55,201 nucleotides of DNA from Desulfonauticus sp. GTDB taxonomy: Bacteria > Desulfobacterota > Desulfovibrionia > Desulfovibrionales > Desulfonatronovibrionaceae. The stretch spans positions 1 through 55,201 of the forward strand of contig JAUZRP010000066.1 in NCBI GenBank assembly GCA_030950395.1. Direction: 5' to 3'. A model generated the notes under the pieces. That model did not search any database and was not told where the DNA came from. It was given only the letters and a program-made list of their open reading frames with translations. Position numbers and translations under genes: made by a program. Positions 17,707 through 26,599 of this stretch are shown here, one piece after another. Every line of letters begins with the position of its first letter. Position 1 is the stretch's first letter.

Positions 17707-18711
17707 TTAGGAACAAAAATACCTCCTGGTTAAGGAGAGGATTTCTTTAGGTGTGATTTGGGTTAGGCATTGGTTGTTGTATTTGCAATTGTTTTGGCCG
17801 TGGAGGGAGCAAGGTCGGCAGGGCACAGGTTTTTGCACGATCTGAACGTTTTCTCCGTAGGGGAAAAAACCCCAGGCTCTATCACTGGGACCAAACAAGC
17901 CTAAAAGGGGTTTGTTTAAGCCCCAACCTAGATGCAAAGGCCCTGAATCTGTAGAAAGCACCAGATGGGACAAGGCCAGGATGGCCATAGTTTGTCTTAG
18001 ATCGGTCTTGTTGGTCAGATCTTGCGCACAGTGAGGCAAAAGAGGACTTTTAGATCTACCCAGGACAACGTAAGGTATATTATATTTTTCCAGCAAGTGA
18101 ATGTAAGTCCGCCACTGCTCTTTGGGCCAGGTTTTGTTAGTAAAAGAAGCATAAGGATGAATGGCTACAAATTTTTGTTTACCTAGACCTAAATCATTTA
18201 AATAAGTACTTCCCCAACTTATTTCCTCTTTAGATAGGAATAATTTTGGTCGCAACATTTCTTTAGGAGGCAATGTCTGTAAATTAAAATAACTCAAAGC
18301 ATATCTCTCAGGAACAGAGAGATGAAGTTTATTAGACTTTATCTTTCCTTGACTAAACAGATAAATTCTTCTTGACCAAGGTAATTTAATATAATTTTTT
18401 TTGGGATGATTTGGCAATAAAAATTTTAACAAACTAGAACGTAGATTACAATGTAAATCTAGTATAGGTATGTTTTTATACTCTTGAATTATTTTTTTTC
18501 GTATAGTTAGTAAATTGCGAAAAGTTCCATCATTTAAATTTATTATCTCTTGCACATAAGGATTATGATCAAATACAGCAGAGAATTTGTTTTTAGTAAT
18601 AACTATAACTTTTTTTTGGAGAGTTTTTCCTAGATAATAAATAAGTCCTGTAGTTAAAACAACGTCCCCTAAAGAACTGAAACGGATTAGAATATATTTG
18701 TCATCAGACAT
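17707..18711 (-). CDS. Glycosyltransferase family 9 (LPS heptosyltransferase-like)
   Basis: A 334-residue GT-B enzyme of the ADP-heptose family. Seen: 'IRFSSLGDVVLTTGLIYYL' at the N-terminus, 'AIHPYASFTNKTWPKEQW' near 184, and the donor-binding 'DSGPLHLGWGLNKPLLGLFG' near 256. It adds a heptose to LPS inner core on the cytoplasmic face. It is next to gmhB, which makes the heptose precursor, and both are on the - strand, 64 bp apart. Confidence 0.88.
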   Translation of the reverse strand: MSDDKYILIRFSSLGDVVLTTGLIYYLGKTLQKKVIVITKNKFSAVFDHNPYVQEIINLNDGTFRNLLTIRKKIIQEYKNIPILDLHCNLRSSLLKFLLPNHPKKNYIKLPWSRRIYLFSQGKIKSNKLHLSVPERYALSYFNLQTLPPKEMLRPKLFLSKEEISWGSTYLNDLGLGKQKFVAIHPYASFTNKTWPKEQWRTYIHLLEKYNIPYVVLGRSKSPLLPHCAQDLTNKTDLRQTMAILALSHLVLSTDSGPLHLGWGLNKPLLGLFGPSDRAWGFFPYGENVQIVQKPVPCRPCSLHGQNNCKYNNQCLTQITPKEILSLTRRYFCS

Positions 18712-18775
18712 CTACAATCCTATTTTTCAAACATTAATCCAAAATTGCAATCATCCACCAATTACAAATTACCAA

Positions 18776-19384
18776 TTACGAATAACCAAGTTTACATTTT
18801 TTTAAATATTGCCAGACAAAGTAAAGGTTTTTGGCCACAACGATTTTTTGTCCTTGCCAGGTGGCCAGAGTGTAAGAACTGGTAAAAGGAAGTTTGTGTT
18901 TTTGGGCCTCATTGGTCCCGTGGCCTGTTAAAACCAAAAAGTTAATAGCACATCTGGCATTTAGACCAAATTTTATATCAGAGAGCTTATCCCCTATCAT
19001 AACGCTTTGTTCTGGTAAGAGAGAAAATTTTTGACTCAGAGTGTCCCACAGACCGGTTTTGGGTTTTCGGCAGGAACATCTTTGTTCTGGCTTATGAGGA
19101 CAAAAGACTGTGGCCTCCACTTTTATGTTGTGTTTTTCTAAGGTGTTTTTTATCTTTTTTTCAACTTCATGGTAGTCATTTAGAGAAAAATATCCTCTAC
19201 CAAGACCACTTTGATTGGTGACAATAAATATCTTAACATTGTTGTCACGTAATTGTTTTAAAAAAGTCAGAGTTTGAGGGTAAAAAACAATATCTTCTGG
19301 TTTATGTAAGTAATGTTTTTCTTCGATAATAGTTCCGTCTCTATCCAGAAGAACATTTTTGATCCATGGAGTTGGTTTAAACAC
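18776..19384 (-). CDS. gmhB: D-glycero-beta-D-manno-heptose 1,7-bisphosphate 7-phosphatase
   Basis: A 202-residue HAD phosphatase on the ADP-heptose route to LPS core. Seen: 'LLDRDGTII' (nucleophile Asp in DRDGT, residues 14-18), 'FIVTNQSGLGRGYFS' near 54, the Zn-binding cysteines in 'CPHKPEQRCSCRKPKTG' near 95, and 'MIGDKLSDIKFG' near 130. Length is normal. The ATG has no clear SD; it lies upstream of the heptosyltransferase on the same strand. Confidence 0.92.
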   Translation of the reverse strand: MFKPTPWIKNVLLDRDGTIIEEKHYLHKPEDIVFYPQTLTFLKQLRDNNVKIFIVTNQSGLGRGYFSLNDYHEVEKKIKNTLEKHNIKVEATVFCPHKPEQRCSCRKPKTGLWDTLSQKFSLLPEQSVMIGDKLSDIKFGLNARCAINFLVLTGHGTNEAQKHKLPFTSSYTLATWQGQKIVVAKNLYFVWQYLKKCKLGYS

Positions 19385-19675
19385 AGTACTCCTTTTTAAT
19401 CAATCGTTTGGTTGAAAAAATACTTGCACCGCTTCAGAATAAAAAGGTTTATAGGGTTAAGTTTTTTTGTCAGTTATATCTGGACAGTTGGTGTTGAGAC
19501 ATCTATTATATTTGCTTAGATAAAGCAAGTGGAGTGAATTGGTAATTAGTGTAAGGCGTGGTTGTTGCGTTTTTAGTCTGCTGCATCCTTAAAGCCACGA
19601 TTAATCAAAGGATTTAGTTGCAATGGCTAAAAACTAAATGTAGTTTTTTGGGGTAGAGATGGAGGAGTAAAGCCA

Positions 19676-20332
19676 ATGATAGATTTGCATACGCATACAA
19701 TTTTTAGTGATGGAGAACTTATCCCAGCAGAGCTTATAAGGCGGGCTAAGTTTGCTGGTTACAAAGCCATCGGCATCAGTGATCATGTGGATGAAACCAA
19801 CCTGGAATTTGTGTTAAAAAGTATTTTGCCTATAAAGAAAAAGTATGCTTTACACATGGGTATTGAAGTTTTTATAGGAGTTGAACTAACCCACGTATCT
19901 CCTGACTTGATTCCAGAATGCACTGAATTGGCCAGAAAAAATGGTGCAGAATACGTGATCGTTCATGGAGAAACCATTGTGGAGCCTGTGGCTAGAGGCA
20001 CTAATTTGGCTGCTTTGCAAGCCCGCGTGGATATTTTAGCTCATCCAGGGTTGATCACTGTAGAAGAGGTAAAATTGGCTGCAGAACTTGGAGTATTTTT
20101 AGAAATTACTACAAGAAAAGGCCACTCTTATACCAATGGTCACGTGGCTCGTTTGGCTTTAGAACATGGAGCAAGGTTAATTATTAACAACGATGCCCAC
20201 GCACCAGGAGATTTGGTCTCTCAAGAGATGCGCAAAAAAATAGCCCTGGGAAGCGGGCTGGACCAAAGGCAATGGATAGAAGCAGAAAAAAATAGTGAAG
20301 CTTTGGTCCAAAAAATGTTAAACAACAGATAG
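19676..20332 (+). CDS. PHP-domain phosphoesterase, histidinol-phosphatase type
   Basis: A 218-residue protein with the four PHP motifs: 'DLHTHTIFSDG' at the N-terminus, 'GISDHVD', the Glu in 'IGVELTH', 'ILAHPGLI', and a final 'NNDAHAPGD'. These bind three metals for phosphate ester cleavage. The length fits stand-alone PHP phosphatases; the substrate may be histidinol phosphate or another ester. GGAGGAG lies shortly before the ATG. The 291-bp gap upstream (19385-19675) shows no gene. Confidence 0.85.
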   Translation: MIDLHTHTIFSDGELIPAELIRRAKFAGYKAIGISDHVDETNLEFVLKSILPIKKKYALHMGIEVFIGVELTHVSPDLIPECTELARKNGAEYVIVHGETIVEPVARGTNLAALQARVDILAHPGLITVEEVKLAAELGVFLEITTRKGHSYTNGHVARLALEHGARLIINNDAHAPGDLVSQEMRKKIALGSGLDQRQWIEAEKNSEALVQKMLNNR

Positions 20333-20443
20333 GTTATAGGTTTGTTGGTTTAGAGTGGATAAAAACTTTGCCTGTTTTTTTTGAAGAAGCGGGCAAATTG
20401 GGTCTTATGATTTTAGATGCGAGTATGGTTAGAGGGAGGTTAA

Positions 20444-21217
20444 ATGGCGTTAGATAATAAGTTAGAATTAGATTTGGAGTACCAGATAGATCTGGCTGCT
20501 AAGTGGTTGCAAGAGGCTAATTATACTGTGGCTTTGACCGGAGCAGGTATTTCTGTTCCTAGCGGCATTCCTGATTTTAGAAGTCCTGGAGGATTGTGGT
20601 CTCACTTTGACCCGTGGGAAGTTTGCTCTACGTGGGCATTGGAACATAATCCTCAAGGAGTTTGGGAATTTTTGTTAGAAGCCATAGACCTGTTTCAAAA
20701 AGCTGCTCCTAATCCTGCTCATAAGGCTTTAGCAGATCTGGAAAAACAAGGGATCTTAAAAGCCATTATTACTCAAAACATAGATGGTTTGCATCAAAGA
20801 GCTGGTTCAAAAAACGTGATAGAATTTCACGGGGGATGCACTCAATTTTATTGCCATAAGTGCCATAAATCTTATCCTTTTGAGCAGGTTTATACCTTGA
20901 ATAAAGATACTATCCCCTGGTTGTGTAGTGATTGTGGAGGCACCATAAGACCAGATGTTGTATTTTTTGGAGAACAAATTCCGTCTAAGGCCATGTTGCT
21001 GAGTCAAGCCTTCTGTAGTGAGGCAGATTTGGCCCTAGTTATAGGCACTTCTGGAGAAGTGGCGCCAGCCAATACTTTGCCTGCAATGGTGAAACAACGA
21101 GGGGGCAGGATAATAGAAATAAACTTAGGTAAAACAGCTTATGAAGGGGTATCAGATTTGAAAATAGAAAAAGGAGCTGAACAGGTTTTGCCTCTGATTT
21201 TGACTAAGCTCACTTAA
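20444..21217 (+). CDS. NAD-dependent protein deacylase, Sir2 family
   Basis: A 257-residue sirtuin. Seen: 'ALTGAGISVPSGIPDFRSP' at 30-48, 'ITQNIDGLHQRAGS' near 108 with the catalytic 'EFHGG' near 125, the Zn ribbon CHKCHK and CSDCGG, 'RPDVVFFGE', and 'VIGTSGEVAPAN'. It removes acyl groups from lysines using NAD. GAGGGAGG precedes the ATG. It lies about 110 bp after the PHP gene and 78 bp before tolQ. Confidence 0.92.
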   Translation: MALDNKLELDLEYQIDLAAKWLQEANYTVALTGAGISVPSGIPDFRSPGGLWSHFDPWEVCSTWALEHNPQGVWEFLLEAIDLFQKAAPNPAHKALADLEKQGILKAIITQNIDGLHQRAGSKNVIEFHGGCTQFYCHKCHKSYPFEQVYTLNKDTIPWLCSDCGGTIRPDVVFFGEQIPSKAMLLSQAFCSEADLALVIGTSGEVAPANTLPAMVKQRGGRIIEINLGKTAYEGVSDLKIEKGAEQVLPLILTKLT

Positions 21218-21295
21218 AGCCCTTCACTTGAAAAGCTCAAAAATTAAGTTTGTTTGGGTTAAAAACAAAATTTTAGTATAAAAAAGGAGATAAGA

Positions 21296-22015
21296 ATGGG
21301 TGGGGTATTTAATGTAACTCTTGATTCGAGTGCTGTTTTGAATTTATTAAGCAATGCTACTCTGGCTGTTAAAATTGTATTATTTATTTTGTTATGTATG
21401 TCTGTTTTTAGCTGGACTATTATTTTTTATAAATTATTTTTGTTTTCTTTTGTAAAAGGTGAAAATAGACGATTTTTTCAACTTTTTAATGATATTTATG
21501 ATTTTAAAAAATTAGAAAATTTCCTAGAAACAAATTCTAATAAAGTTAGTGCTAGATTTTTACTAGCAGGTCTTGATGAGTTTAAAAAAATAGGCAAGTC
21601 TTCTTTGCCTTTGAACGTAAAGATTAAGATTTTAGAAGATAACTTAAAAAGAGCGCTTTTAAATGGTAAAAATTTAGAACTACTTAATTTAAAAAGAGGC
21701 ATTCCATTTTTGGCTACTTGTTCCAATTCTGCTCCATTTATTGGTTTATTTGGTACTGTTTGGGGGATTATGCACTCTTTTCACTCCATAGGTTTACAAA
21801 AAACAGCTTCTCTGGCTACAGTGGCTCCAGGTATTTCAGAAGCCCTTATTGCTACAGCTTTTGGGCTTGTAGTGGCTATACCAGCTACTATGGCTTATAA
21901 CTATTTTTTAAGTAAATTACAGGATATAAATACTGATTTTGAATTGTTTGCAAATTTATTTTTAAATCACATCCAAAGAAATTTATTGGCTATAAAAGGT
22001 GAAGATGGAGAATAG
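21296..22015 (+). CDS. tolQ: TolQ, MotA/TolQ/ExbB proton channel protein
   Basis: A 239-residue inner-membrane protein with three helices (about 23-48, 140-170 and 185-208). The last two carry the conserved 'GLFGTVWGIMHSF' and 'EALIATAFGLVVAIPA'. With TolR it forms the proton-driven motor of the Tol-Pal system that pulls in the outer membrane at division. AAAGGAG precedes the ATG. First gene of a five-gene operon with touching or overlapping ends. Confidence 0.95.
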   Translation: MGGVFNVTLDSSAVLNLLSNATLAVKIVLFILLCMSVFSWTIIFYKLFLFSFVKGENRRFFQLFNDIYDFKKLENFLETNSNKVSARFLLAGLDEFKKIGKSSLPLNVKIKILEDNLKRALLNGKNLELLNLKRGIPFLATCSNSAPFIGLFGTVWGIMHSFHSIGLQKTASLATVAPGISEALIATAFGLVVAIPATMAYNYFLSKLQDINTDFELFANLFLNHIQRNLLAIKGEDGE

Positions 22016-22017
22016 CA

Positions 22018-22422
22018 ATGGATTTAGAAAAAAGTAATACATTTTTAGCAGAAATAAACGTTACGCCTTTTGTGGACGTTATGTTGGTATTGCTTATTAT
22101 TTTTATGGTTACAGCTCCAATGTTAACTCAAGGTATAGAGGTCAATATTCCCAAGGCCAAAACTGTTAGCACGCTTCCCCAGGATGCTGAAAATTTAGTG
22201 ATTAGTTTAAAAAAAGACGGTACCATATTTATTGATACTTATAAAGTCTCTTTAGCAGAACTTACTAATTTTTTAAAAAATAGAGTAAAAAATAAAAATA
22301 TGATCTTTTTAAAGGCAGATAAAGACGTAGCCTATGGATTGGTCATCAAGGTTATGAGTCAGATAAAGGCTGCAGGTCTGGATAAACTTGGAGTAATAGT
22401 AGAAAGAGAAGAGACTAAATGA
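22018..22422 (+). CDS. tolR: TolR, ExbD/TolR family
   Basis: A 134-residue protein with one N-terminal helix. The conserved proton-carrying Asp is in 'INVTPFVDVMLVLLIIFMV' (residues 13-31). A periplasmic domain follows. Starts 2 bases after tolQ and overlaps the next gene by ATGA. Confidence 0.95.
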   Translation: MDLEKSNTFLAEINVTPFVDVMLVLLIIFMVTAPMLTQGIEVNIPKAKTVSTLPQDAENLVISLKKDGTIFIDTYKVSLAELTNFLKNRVKNKNMIFLKADKDVAYGLVIKVMSQIKAAGLDKLGVIVEREETK

Positions 22423-23153
22423 AAATAATTTCTTTTTTGTTGTCCTGTATTTTAAACCTTATTTTTATAGGCAGTGTTTTTTTGAGCATAAGTTCTAATA
22501 ATTTACGTTTTCACAAGAGAATAATTTACAATGTGCAATTGGTGAATTTGCAGAAAGTAAAAAAAATAGTTAAATCGGAGCAGACGAAAAAAAAAATTGT
22601 GCAGAAAACTTACACAAAGATTCAAACTAGTCCTAAGTCCGTGTCCAAACCTGAAGCAATTGCTGTAACAAAAAAAATAAGCCCCAAAAAAACAAGTAAA
22701 AAGAAAAAAAAGATAGAAAACACAAAAAAGTTTACACAAAAAGATATACGCAAGTTATTGGCTCAGATAAAACAACAGACAGACTCTGTGGCGAAAGAAA
22801 ATGAGCTTAAAGAACAGGCTCTAAAAGAGATTAAGGCTGCAGTGCAAAGGGGAGCAGACAAAGGCAGTGCCTCTCTTGGAGAAGTTTATGCTCAAATTTG
22901 CAAGGCAAAGATTCAGAGTAACTGGAGATTTCCTGTTTTAAGGTTTGGAGAGCATTTAGTGGCTATAGTAAAAATAGAGTTTGATGCAGAGGGACATATA
23001 GTTCGGGCAGATATTGAAAAAACTTCAGGAAATAGTCTGTTTGACGCATCGTGTTTAAAAGCTATCCAAGCCACAAAACAATTACCGCCCCCTCCGAGTG
23101 CTTTGCAGGAAAGAATTATTTTTATCACGTTTGATTCAGAGGAGTTGCAATGA
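22419..23153 (+). CDS. tolA: TolA-like protein with TonB-type C-terminal domain
   Basis: A 244-residue protein: N-terminal membrane anchor (1-25), long Lys-rich helical spacer (about 40-130), and a TonB/TolA C-terminal domain (about 155-244) with 'KIQSNWRFP', 'VKIEFDAEGHIVRADIEKTSGNSL' (in part) and 'LPPPPS'. It reaches across the periplasm to TolB/Pal. Called TolA rather than TonB by its place between tolR and tolB, with ATGA overlaps at both ends. Confidence 0.85.
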   Translation: MKIISFLLSCILNLIFIGSVFLSISSNNLRFHKRIIYNVQLVNLQKVKKIVKSEQTKKKIVQKTYTKIQTSPKSVSKPEAIAVTKKISPKKTSKKKKKIENTKKFTQKDIRKLLAQIKQQTDSVAKENELKEQALKEIKAAVQRGADKGSASLGEVYAQICKAKIQSNWRFPVLRFGEHLVAIVKIEFDAEGHIVRADIEKTSGNSLFDASCLKAIQATKQLPPPPSALQERIIFITFDSEELQ

Positions 23154-24463
23154 AAAAATTTTTACTTTTTAGTTTAATTATAGGCTTGTTTGGGGTTGAT
23201 TTTGGTTGGGCCAAGCCCTTAAGAGTTACTATTTATGGACCAGCAGAAAGTAAGATATATGTTTTTGTTGCCGAGCCTATAAATTTAGATGGGAAGAAAA
23301 ATTCAATTATGGTCCAGGAGGTTGTCCAGTGTATTAAAGTGAAGTTAAAATTGTTTCCTTTTTTCAAGCAGTTGTCCCCAAAAGATATCTTAGAGCAAGG
23401 TAAAATTAACGATGTAGCTCGAATAGACTATAAAAAGTTTTTTCTTTCACGCGCAGATATTGTTATTACAATTGGCGAAAGGTATTTGCCTGATACAGGC
23501 AAGACTAGGATAGAGCTTCGAACTTTTGATGTGTTTAAACAAAAAATGATCTTGGGCAAGGCCTTTGATTTAACCAATCAACGACAAGTAGTACTCATGG
23601 TGAGGAAATATCTGGGAGATTTATTGCAATTGATTATGGGAAATAAGGCATTTTTTGTTAATCCTATTGTTTTTGTGCATAAAGGGATAAAAAAGAGCAG
23701 TATTTATCAGATTTTTGCCGATGGATTCGGGTTAAAGAAGTTGGCAGACATACAGGGTATTGTCTTAAGTCCTTCCTGGTCTTTTGATGGAGAAAAGATA
23801 GTTTTTTCTGTTATTCAGCACGAGCAACATAAACTTGGAATTTTGGATCTGAAAACAGGGAACATGCAATTTAAAAAGTTGCCCGGTAATAGCTGTATTT
23901 CTCCTGTATTTACTCCCTGGGGAGATATTGCAGTTAGTTTGGATTTTAGTGGTAGCCCTGATATTTATTTGTTAGATAAACAGTTAAAAATAGAAAAAGC
24001 TCTGGTCAAACATTGGGGTATTGATATTTCTCCTTGCTTTGATCAAAGTGGTTCAAAAATGGTTTTTACTTCTTCTAGATTGGGCAATCCTCATATTTTT
24101 TTGTTTAATCTACATAATAATCAAGTGGAACGTATTACTTATGAAGGCAATTATAATACAAGTGCTGTTATTAGCCCTGATGGCAGGCTAATAGTTTTTA
24201 GCAGGCTTACACCTGAGGGACATAGAATCTTTGTGCACGATTTAAAAACAGGGCAGGAAAAACAAATTACGTTTGGACCTGGTAATGACGAAGAACCGTT
24301 TGTATCCAGCGATGGTTATTTTGTAGTTTTCACATCTAATAGAAGTGGTAAGTATAAGTTGTATTATACTACTATAAATGGTGATGGTCCTTATTTAATT
24401 CCCACAAACAACATAAGCACATTTTCTCCATCCTGGAGTTGGGTGGAGGAAAAATATTTTTAA
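23150..24463 (+). CDS. tolB: TolB, periplasmic beta-propeller
   Basis: A 437-residue protein: signal peptide (1-21), an N-terminal alpha/beta domain (about 25-160), and a C-terminal propeller with TolB repeats such as 'LSPSWSFDGEKIVFS', 'CFDQSGSKMVFTSSRLGNP' and 'ISPDGRLIVFSR'. Binds Pal and TolA. Overlaps tolA by 4 bases. Confidence 0.95.
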   Translation: MKKFLLFSLIIGLFGVDFGWAKPLRVTIYGPAESKIYVFVAEPINLDGKKNSIMVQEVVQCIKVKLKLFPFFKQLSPKDILEQGKINDVARIDYKKFFLSRADIVITIGERYLPDTGKTRIELRTFDVFKQKMILGKAFDLTNQRQVVLMVRKYLGDLLQLIMGNKAFFVNPIVFVHKGIKKSSIYQIFADGFGLKKLADIQGIVLSPSWSFDGEKIVFSVIQHEQHKLGILDLKTGNMQFKKLPGNSCISPVFTPWGDIAVSLDFSGSPDIYLLDKQLKIEKALVKHWGIDISPCFDQSGSKMVFTSSRLGNPHIFLFNLHNNQVERITYEGNYNTSAVISPDGRLIVFSRLTPEGHRIFVHDLKTGQEKQITFGPGNDEEPFVSSDGYFVVFTSNRSGKYKLYYTTINGDGPYLIPTNNISTFSPSWSWVEEKYF

Positions 24464-24477
24464 AGGAGGCAAGTACT

Positions 24478-25077
24478 ATGAGGACGAGATGGATATTTGG
24501 GACAATTTTGATGTTAACTTTAGTAATGGGATGTGCCAAAAAAAAGATAGAGACATATCCTGCTGGTGTTTCTTCTAACCAACAAATTGGAGCTCAAACA
24601 AAACCCTACGTAACAAACCACCAAGAAGAACAAACTTTATCTTCAGTCCAAGAACAACAAGGACAAACTGTTGAAGAACAAAATTTACAGGAAGAAAAGT
24701 TAAAACAAGCGCAACAGGAAAAGGAAGATATTAGAAAAATTATTGCTAAAAGAATATTTTTTGATTTTGATTCTTATGAACTGAAACCAGAAGCTCGTAA
24801 AATTTTGCAACAAAAAGCTGAGATCTTAAAGAAGCATCCTGAAATAAAAATAGTTATTGAGGGCCATTGTGATGAAAGGGGCACAGAAGAATACAATTTG
24901 GCGCTTGGTGAAAAAAGGGCTAGAGCTGCTTATGAATTTTTGATTCTTTTAGGCGTAGATGCCAACAGGATGCAGATCGTAAGTTATGGGGAAGAAGATC
25001 CTCTTGATCCTCGTCACTGCGAGGCTGCTTGGGCCAAAAATAGAAGAGACGAATTTAAAATAATTTCTTCTAAATAA
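24478..25077 (+). CDS. pal: Pal, peptidoglycan-associated lipoprotein
   Basis: A 199-residue lipoprotein: signal peptide with lipobox LVMGC, a Gln/Glu-rich linker (about 25-85), and an OmpA-like domain with 'IFFDFDSYELKPEAR', 'EGHCDERGTEEYNLALGEKR' and 'VSYGEEDP' that binds peptidoglycan. ATG 24478 is chosen because AAAGGAGG lies just upstream and the lipobox then has normal distance; the frame is open from an ATG at 24439, inside tolB. Confidence 0.95.
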   Translation: MRTRWIFGTILMLTLVMGCAKKKIETYPAGVSSNQQIGAQTKPYVTNHQEEQTLSSVQEQQGQTVEEQNLQEEKLKQAQQEKEDIRKIIAKRIFFDFDSYELKPEARKILQQKAEILKKHPEIKIVIEGHCDERGTEEYNLALGEKRARAAYEFLILLGVDANRMQIVSYGEEDPLDPRHCEAAWAKNRRDEFKIISSK

Positions 25078-25083
25078 TTCTTT

Positions 25084-25128
25084 GGGACATGCTCAGATAT
25101 TGGCATGTCCCAGCTGTTTGTTTTTTAT
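25084..25128 (+). terminator. Terminator after the tol-pal operon
   Basis: GGGACATGC (25084-25092) pairs with GCATGTCCC (25103-25111), a perfect 9-bp stem with a 10-base loop, followed by a T-rich stretch TTTGTTTTTTATTT. It ends the tol-pal transcript, facing the convergent gene at 25129. Confidence 0.85.
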
Positions 25129-26169
25129 TTATTTTGGGATGGGCAAAAACATTCCCCGCGGTGGGGTATGTTTTTGTAATTCTTTTATCATCCAGGGTTT
25201 TATTAGGCCGTGTTGAACAAAGAGCCTGGCGTACATTTGGGGACTTATTTTAGAGTGCCAGACGTTATTTTCTATGGCTAGACCTATGATACCTACGTAT
25301 AAAATGATTAAAACTAAAGGATAAAGGATAGGTTTTATATTGTTTACAAAGGTTAAATGGATTTTTAAGCTGTGTTTGGGACATTTTTCAATGCATTTTA
25401 GACAGCTTACACAACGAGTATTGTTGAGCAAGTTGTCTGTGCACGGAGACAGACCAAGATAGCAGGCCTTTTTACATAATTCACAACTTATACATGTGTC
25501 TTCTTTTTTTAATCTTAACCAGGAAATCAGATTAAATAGACCGTAAAATGCTCCTAAGGGACACAAATATCTACACCAAAATCTTGGTATAATAAAAGAT
25601 AAAATCAGTATGGCAAAAATTATAATAAGAGTTAAATTGTGTTGTCCATTTAAAGCATCTATCCAGAATTTATATAGGCTTATGTCTTCTGGTAGGATGG
25701 CGTTTTGATACATCATAGGCATAATTTTGCCAGGTAAACTTACTATTAGATAAACTAAAGCCAAGGTAACTCCAAACTTAATTAAATTTAAAATACCTAT
25801 GCTCAACACTTTTAGGCTAGAAGGTAATTTGATTTTATCAGTATAATTGCCCACTGTTTTTTTGCCCAAGAAGCCCAAAAAATCTAAAGCACTGCCTACA
25901 GGACAGATCCATCCGCAAAAGCCTTTCATCCAGAAAATAGTGGTAATAAGGCCTGCTAAGATTAAAATCATACCTGCAGGATGAAGGTGATCTATAAAAC
26001 CAGTTTTTAGCCACATTACCAGATTGTAAAATCCACCAATGGGACAAAATATTTCTATTAGATCTGGCCTTCCCTGGCCTGTATTTACAAAATGAATGTA
26101 ATTTAGAACAGTAAGAGTGATAATAAATACAAAAATACTCTGAATAACAATTCTAATTTTTTTTAACAT
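25129..26169 (-). CDS. NapH/NosR-like membrane iron-sulfur protein
   Basis: A 346-residue inner-membrane protein with about five helices and four Cys groups: the two NapH-type 'CGWICPVG' and 'CRYLCPLG' motifs at membrane edges, then two [4Fe-4S] ferredoxin motifs 'CISCELCKKAC' and 'CVSCLKCIEKCP'. NapH-like proteins take electrons from quinol and pass them to periplasmic partners. There is no nap, nos or other partner gene next to it, so its partner is unknown. It lies downstream of tatA on the same strand. Confidence 0.82.
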   Translation of the reverse strand: MLKKIRIVIQSIFVFIITLTVLNYIHFVNTGQGRPDLIEIFCPIGGFYNLVMWLKTGFIDHLHPAGMILILAGLITTIFWMKGFCGWICPVGSALDFLGFLGKKTVGNYTDKIKLPSSLKVLSIGILNLIKFGVTLALVYLIVSLPGKIMPMMYQNAILPEDISLYKFWIDALNGQHNLTLIIIFAILILSFIIPRFWCRYLCPLGAFYGLFNLISWLRLKKEDTCISCELCKKACYLGLSPCTDNLLNNTRCVSCLKCIEKCPKHSLKIHLTFVNNIKPILYPLVLIILYVGIIGLAIENNVWHSKISPQMYARLFVQHGLIKPWMIKELQKHTPPRGMFLPIPK

Positions 26170-26292
26170 CTTTTACACACCACACCTATTAGCTTTAAGC
26201 GTTAAGTTCTAAGTGTCACAGAATAAGTGGTTGTATGCTACCCTTGTATTTGAAGATAGAAATATAAAATTTTGCTGTGATGTTTTTTTAGC

Positions 26293-26511
26293 TTATTTTG
26301 CTTGTTCTTTGTTGGTTTCTTTTTGAGTATCCTGGCTTATGGAGTCTTTTGTGGGAGATATTTCTATTTCATCTGGTTCTGAGGTAGCTTTTTTAAAGTT
26401 TTTAATAGCTTTTCCCATACCTGTTCCAATTTCTGGCAATTTATTAGCACCAAAAATTATTAACACTATAACTAAAATAATTATTAGTTCTGGAATACCA
26501 ATGCCAAACAT
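26293..26511 (-). CDS. tatA: TatA/E twin-arginine translocase subunit
   Basis: A 72-residue protein with one N-terminal helix (about 6-21), then the hinge '[20 protein letters not shown]', the amphipathic helix of TatA, and an acidic tail. It forms the Tat pore for folded proteins. AAGGAGG precedes the ATG. tatB and tatC are not present here. Confidence 0.93.
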   Translation of the reverse strand: MFGIGIPELIIILVIVLIIFGANKLPEIGTGMGKAIKNFKKATSEPDEIEISPTKDSISQDTQKETNKEQAK

Positions 26512-26599
26512 AAGCTTTCCTCCTTAAATTTGATTTAGATTAAAAATTTATACTCCTGTTAAAAGTGATGGTCAAGAAAAGCTTGTTTACCCATGCGAA

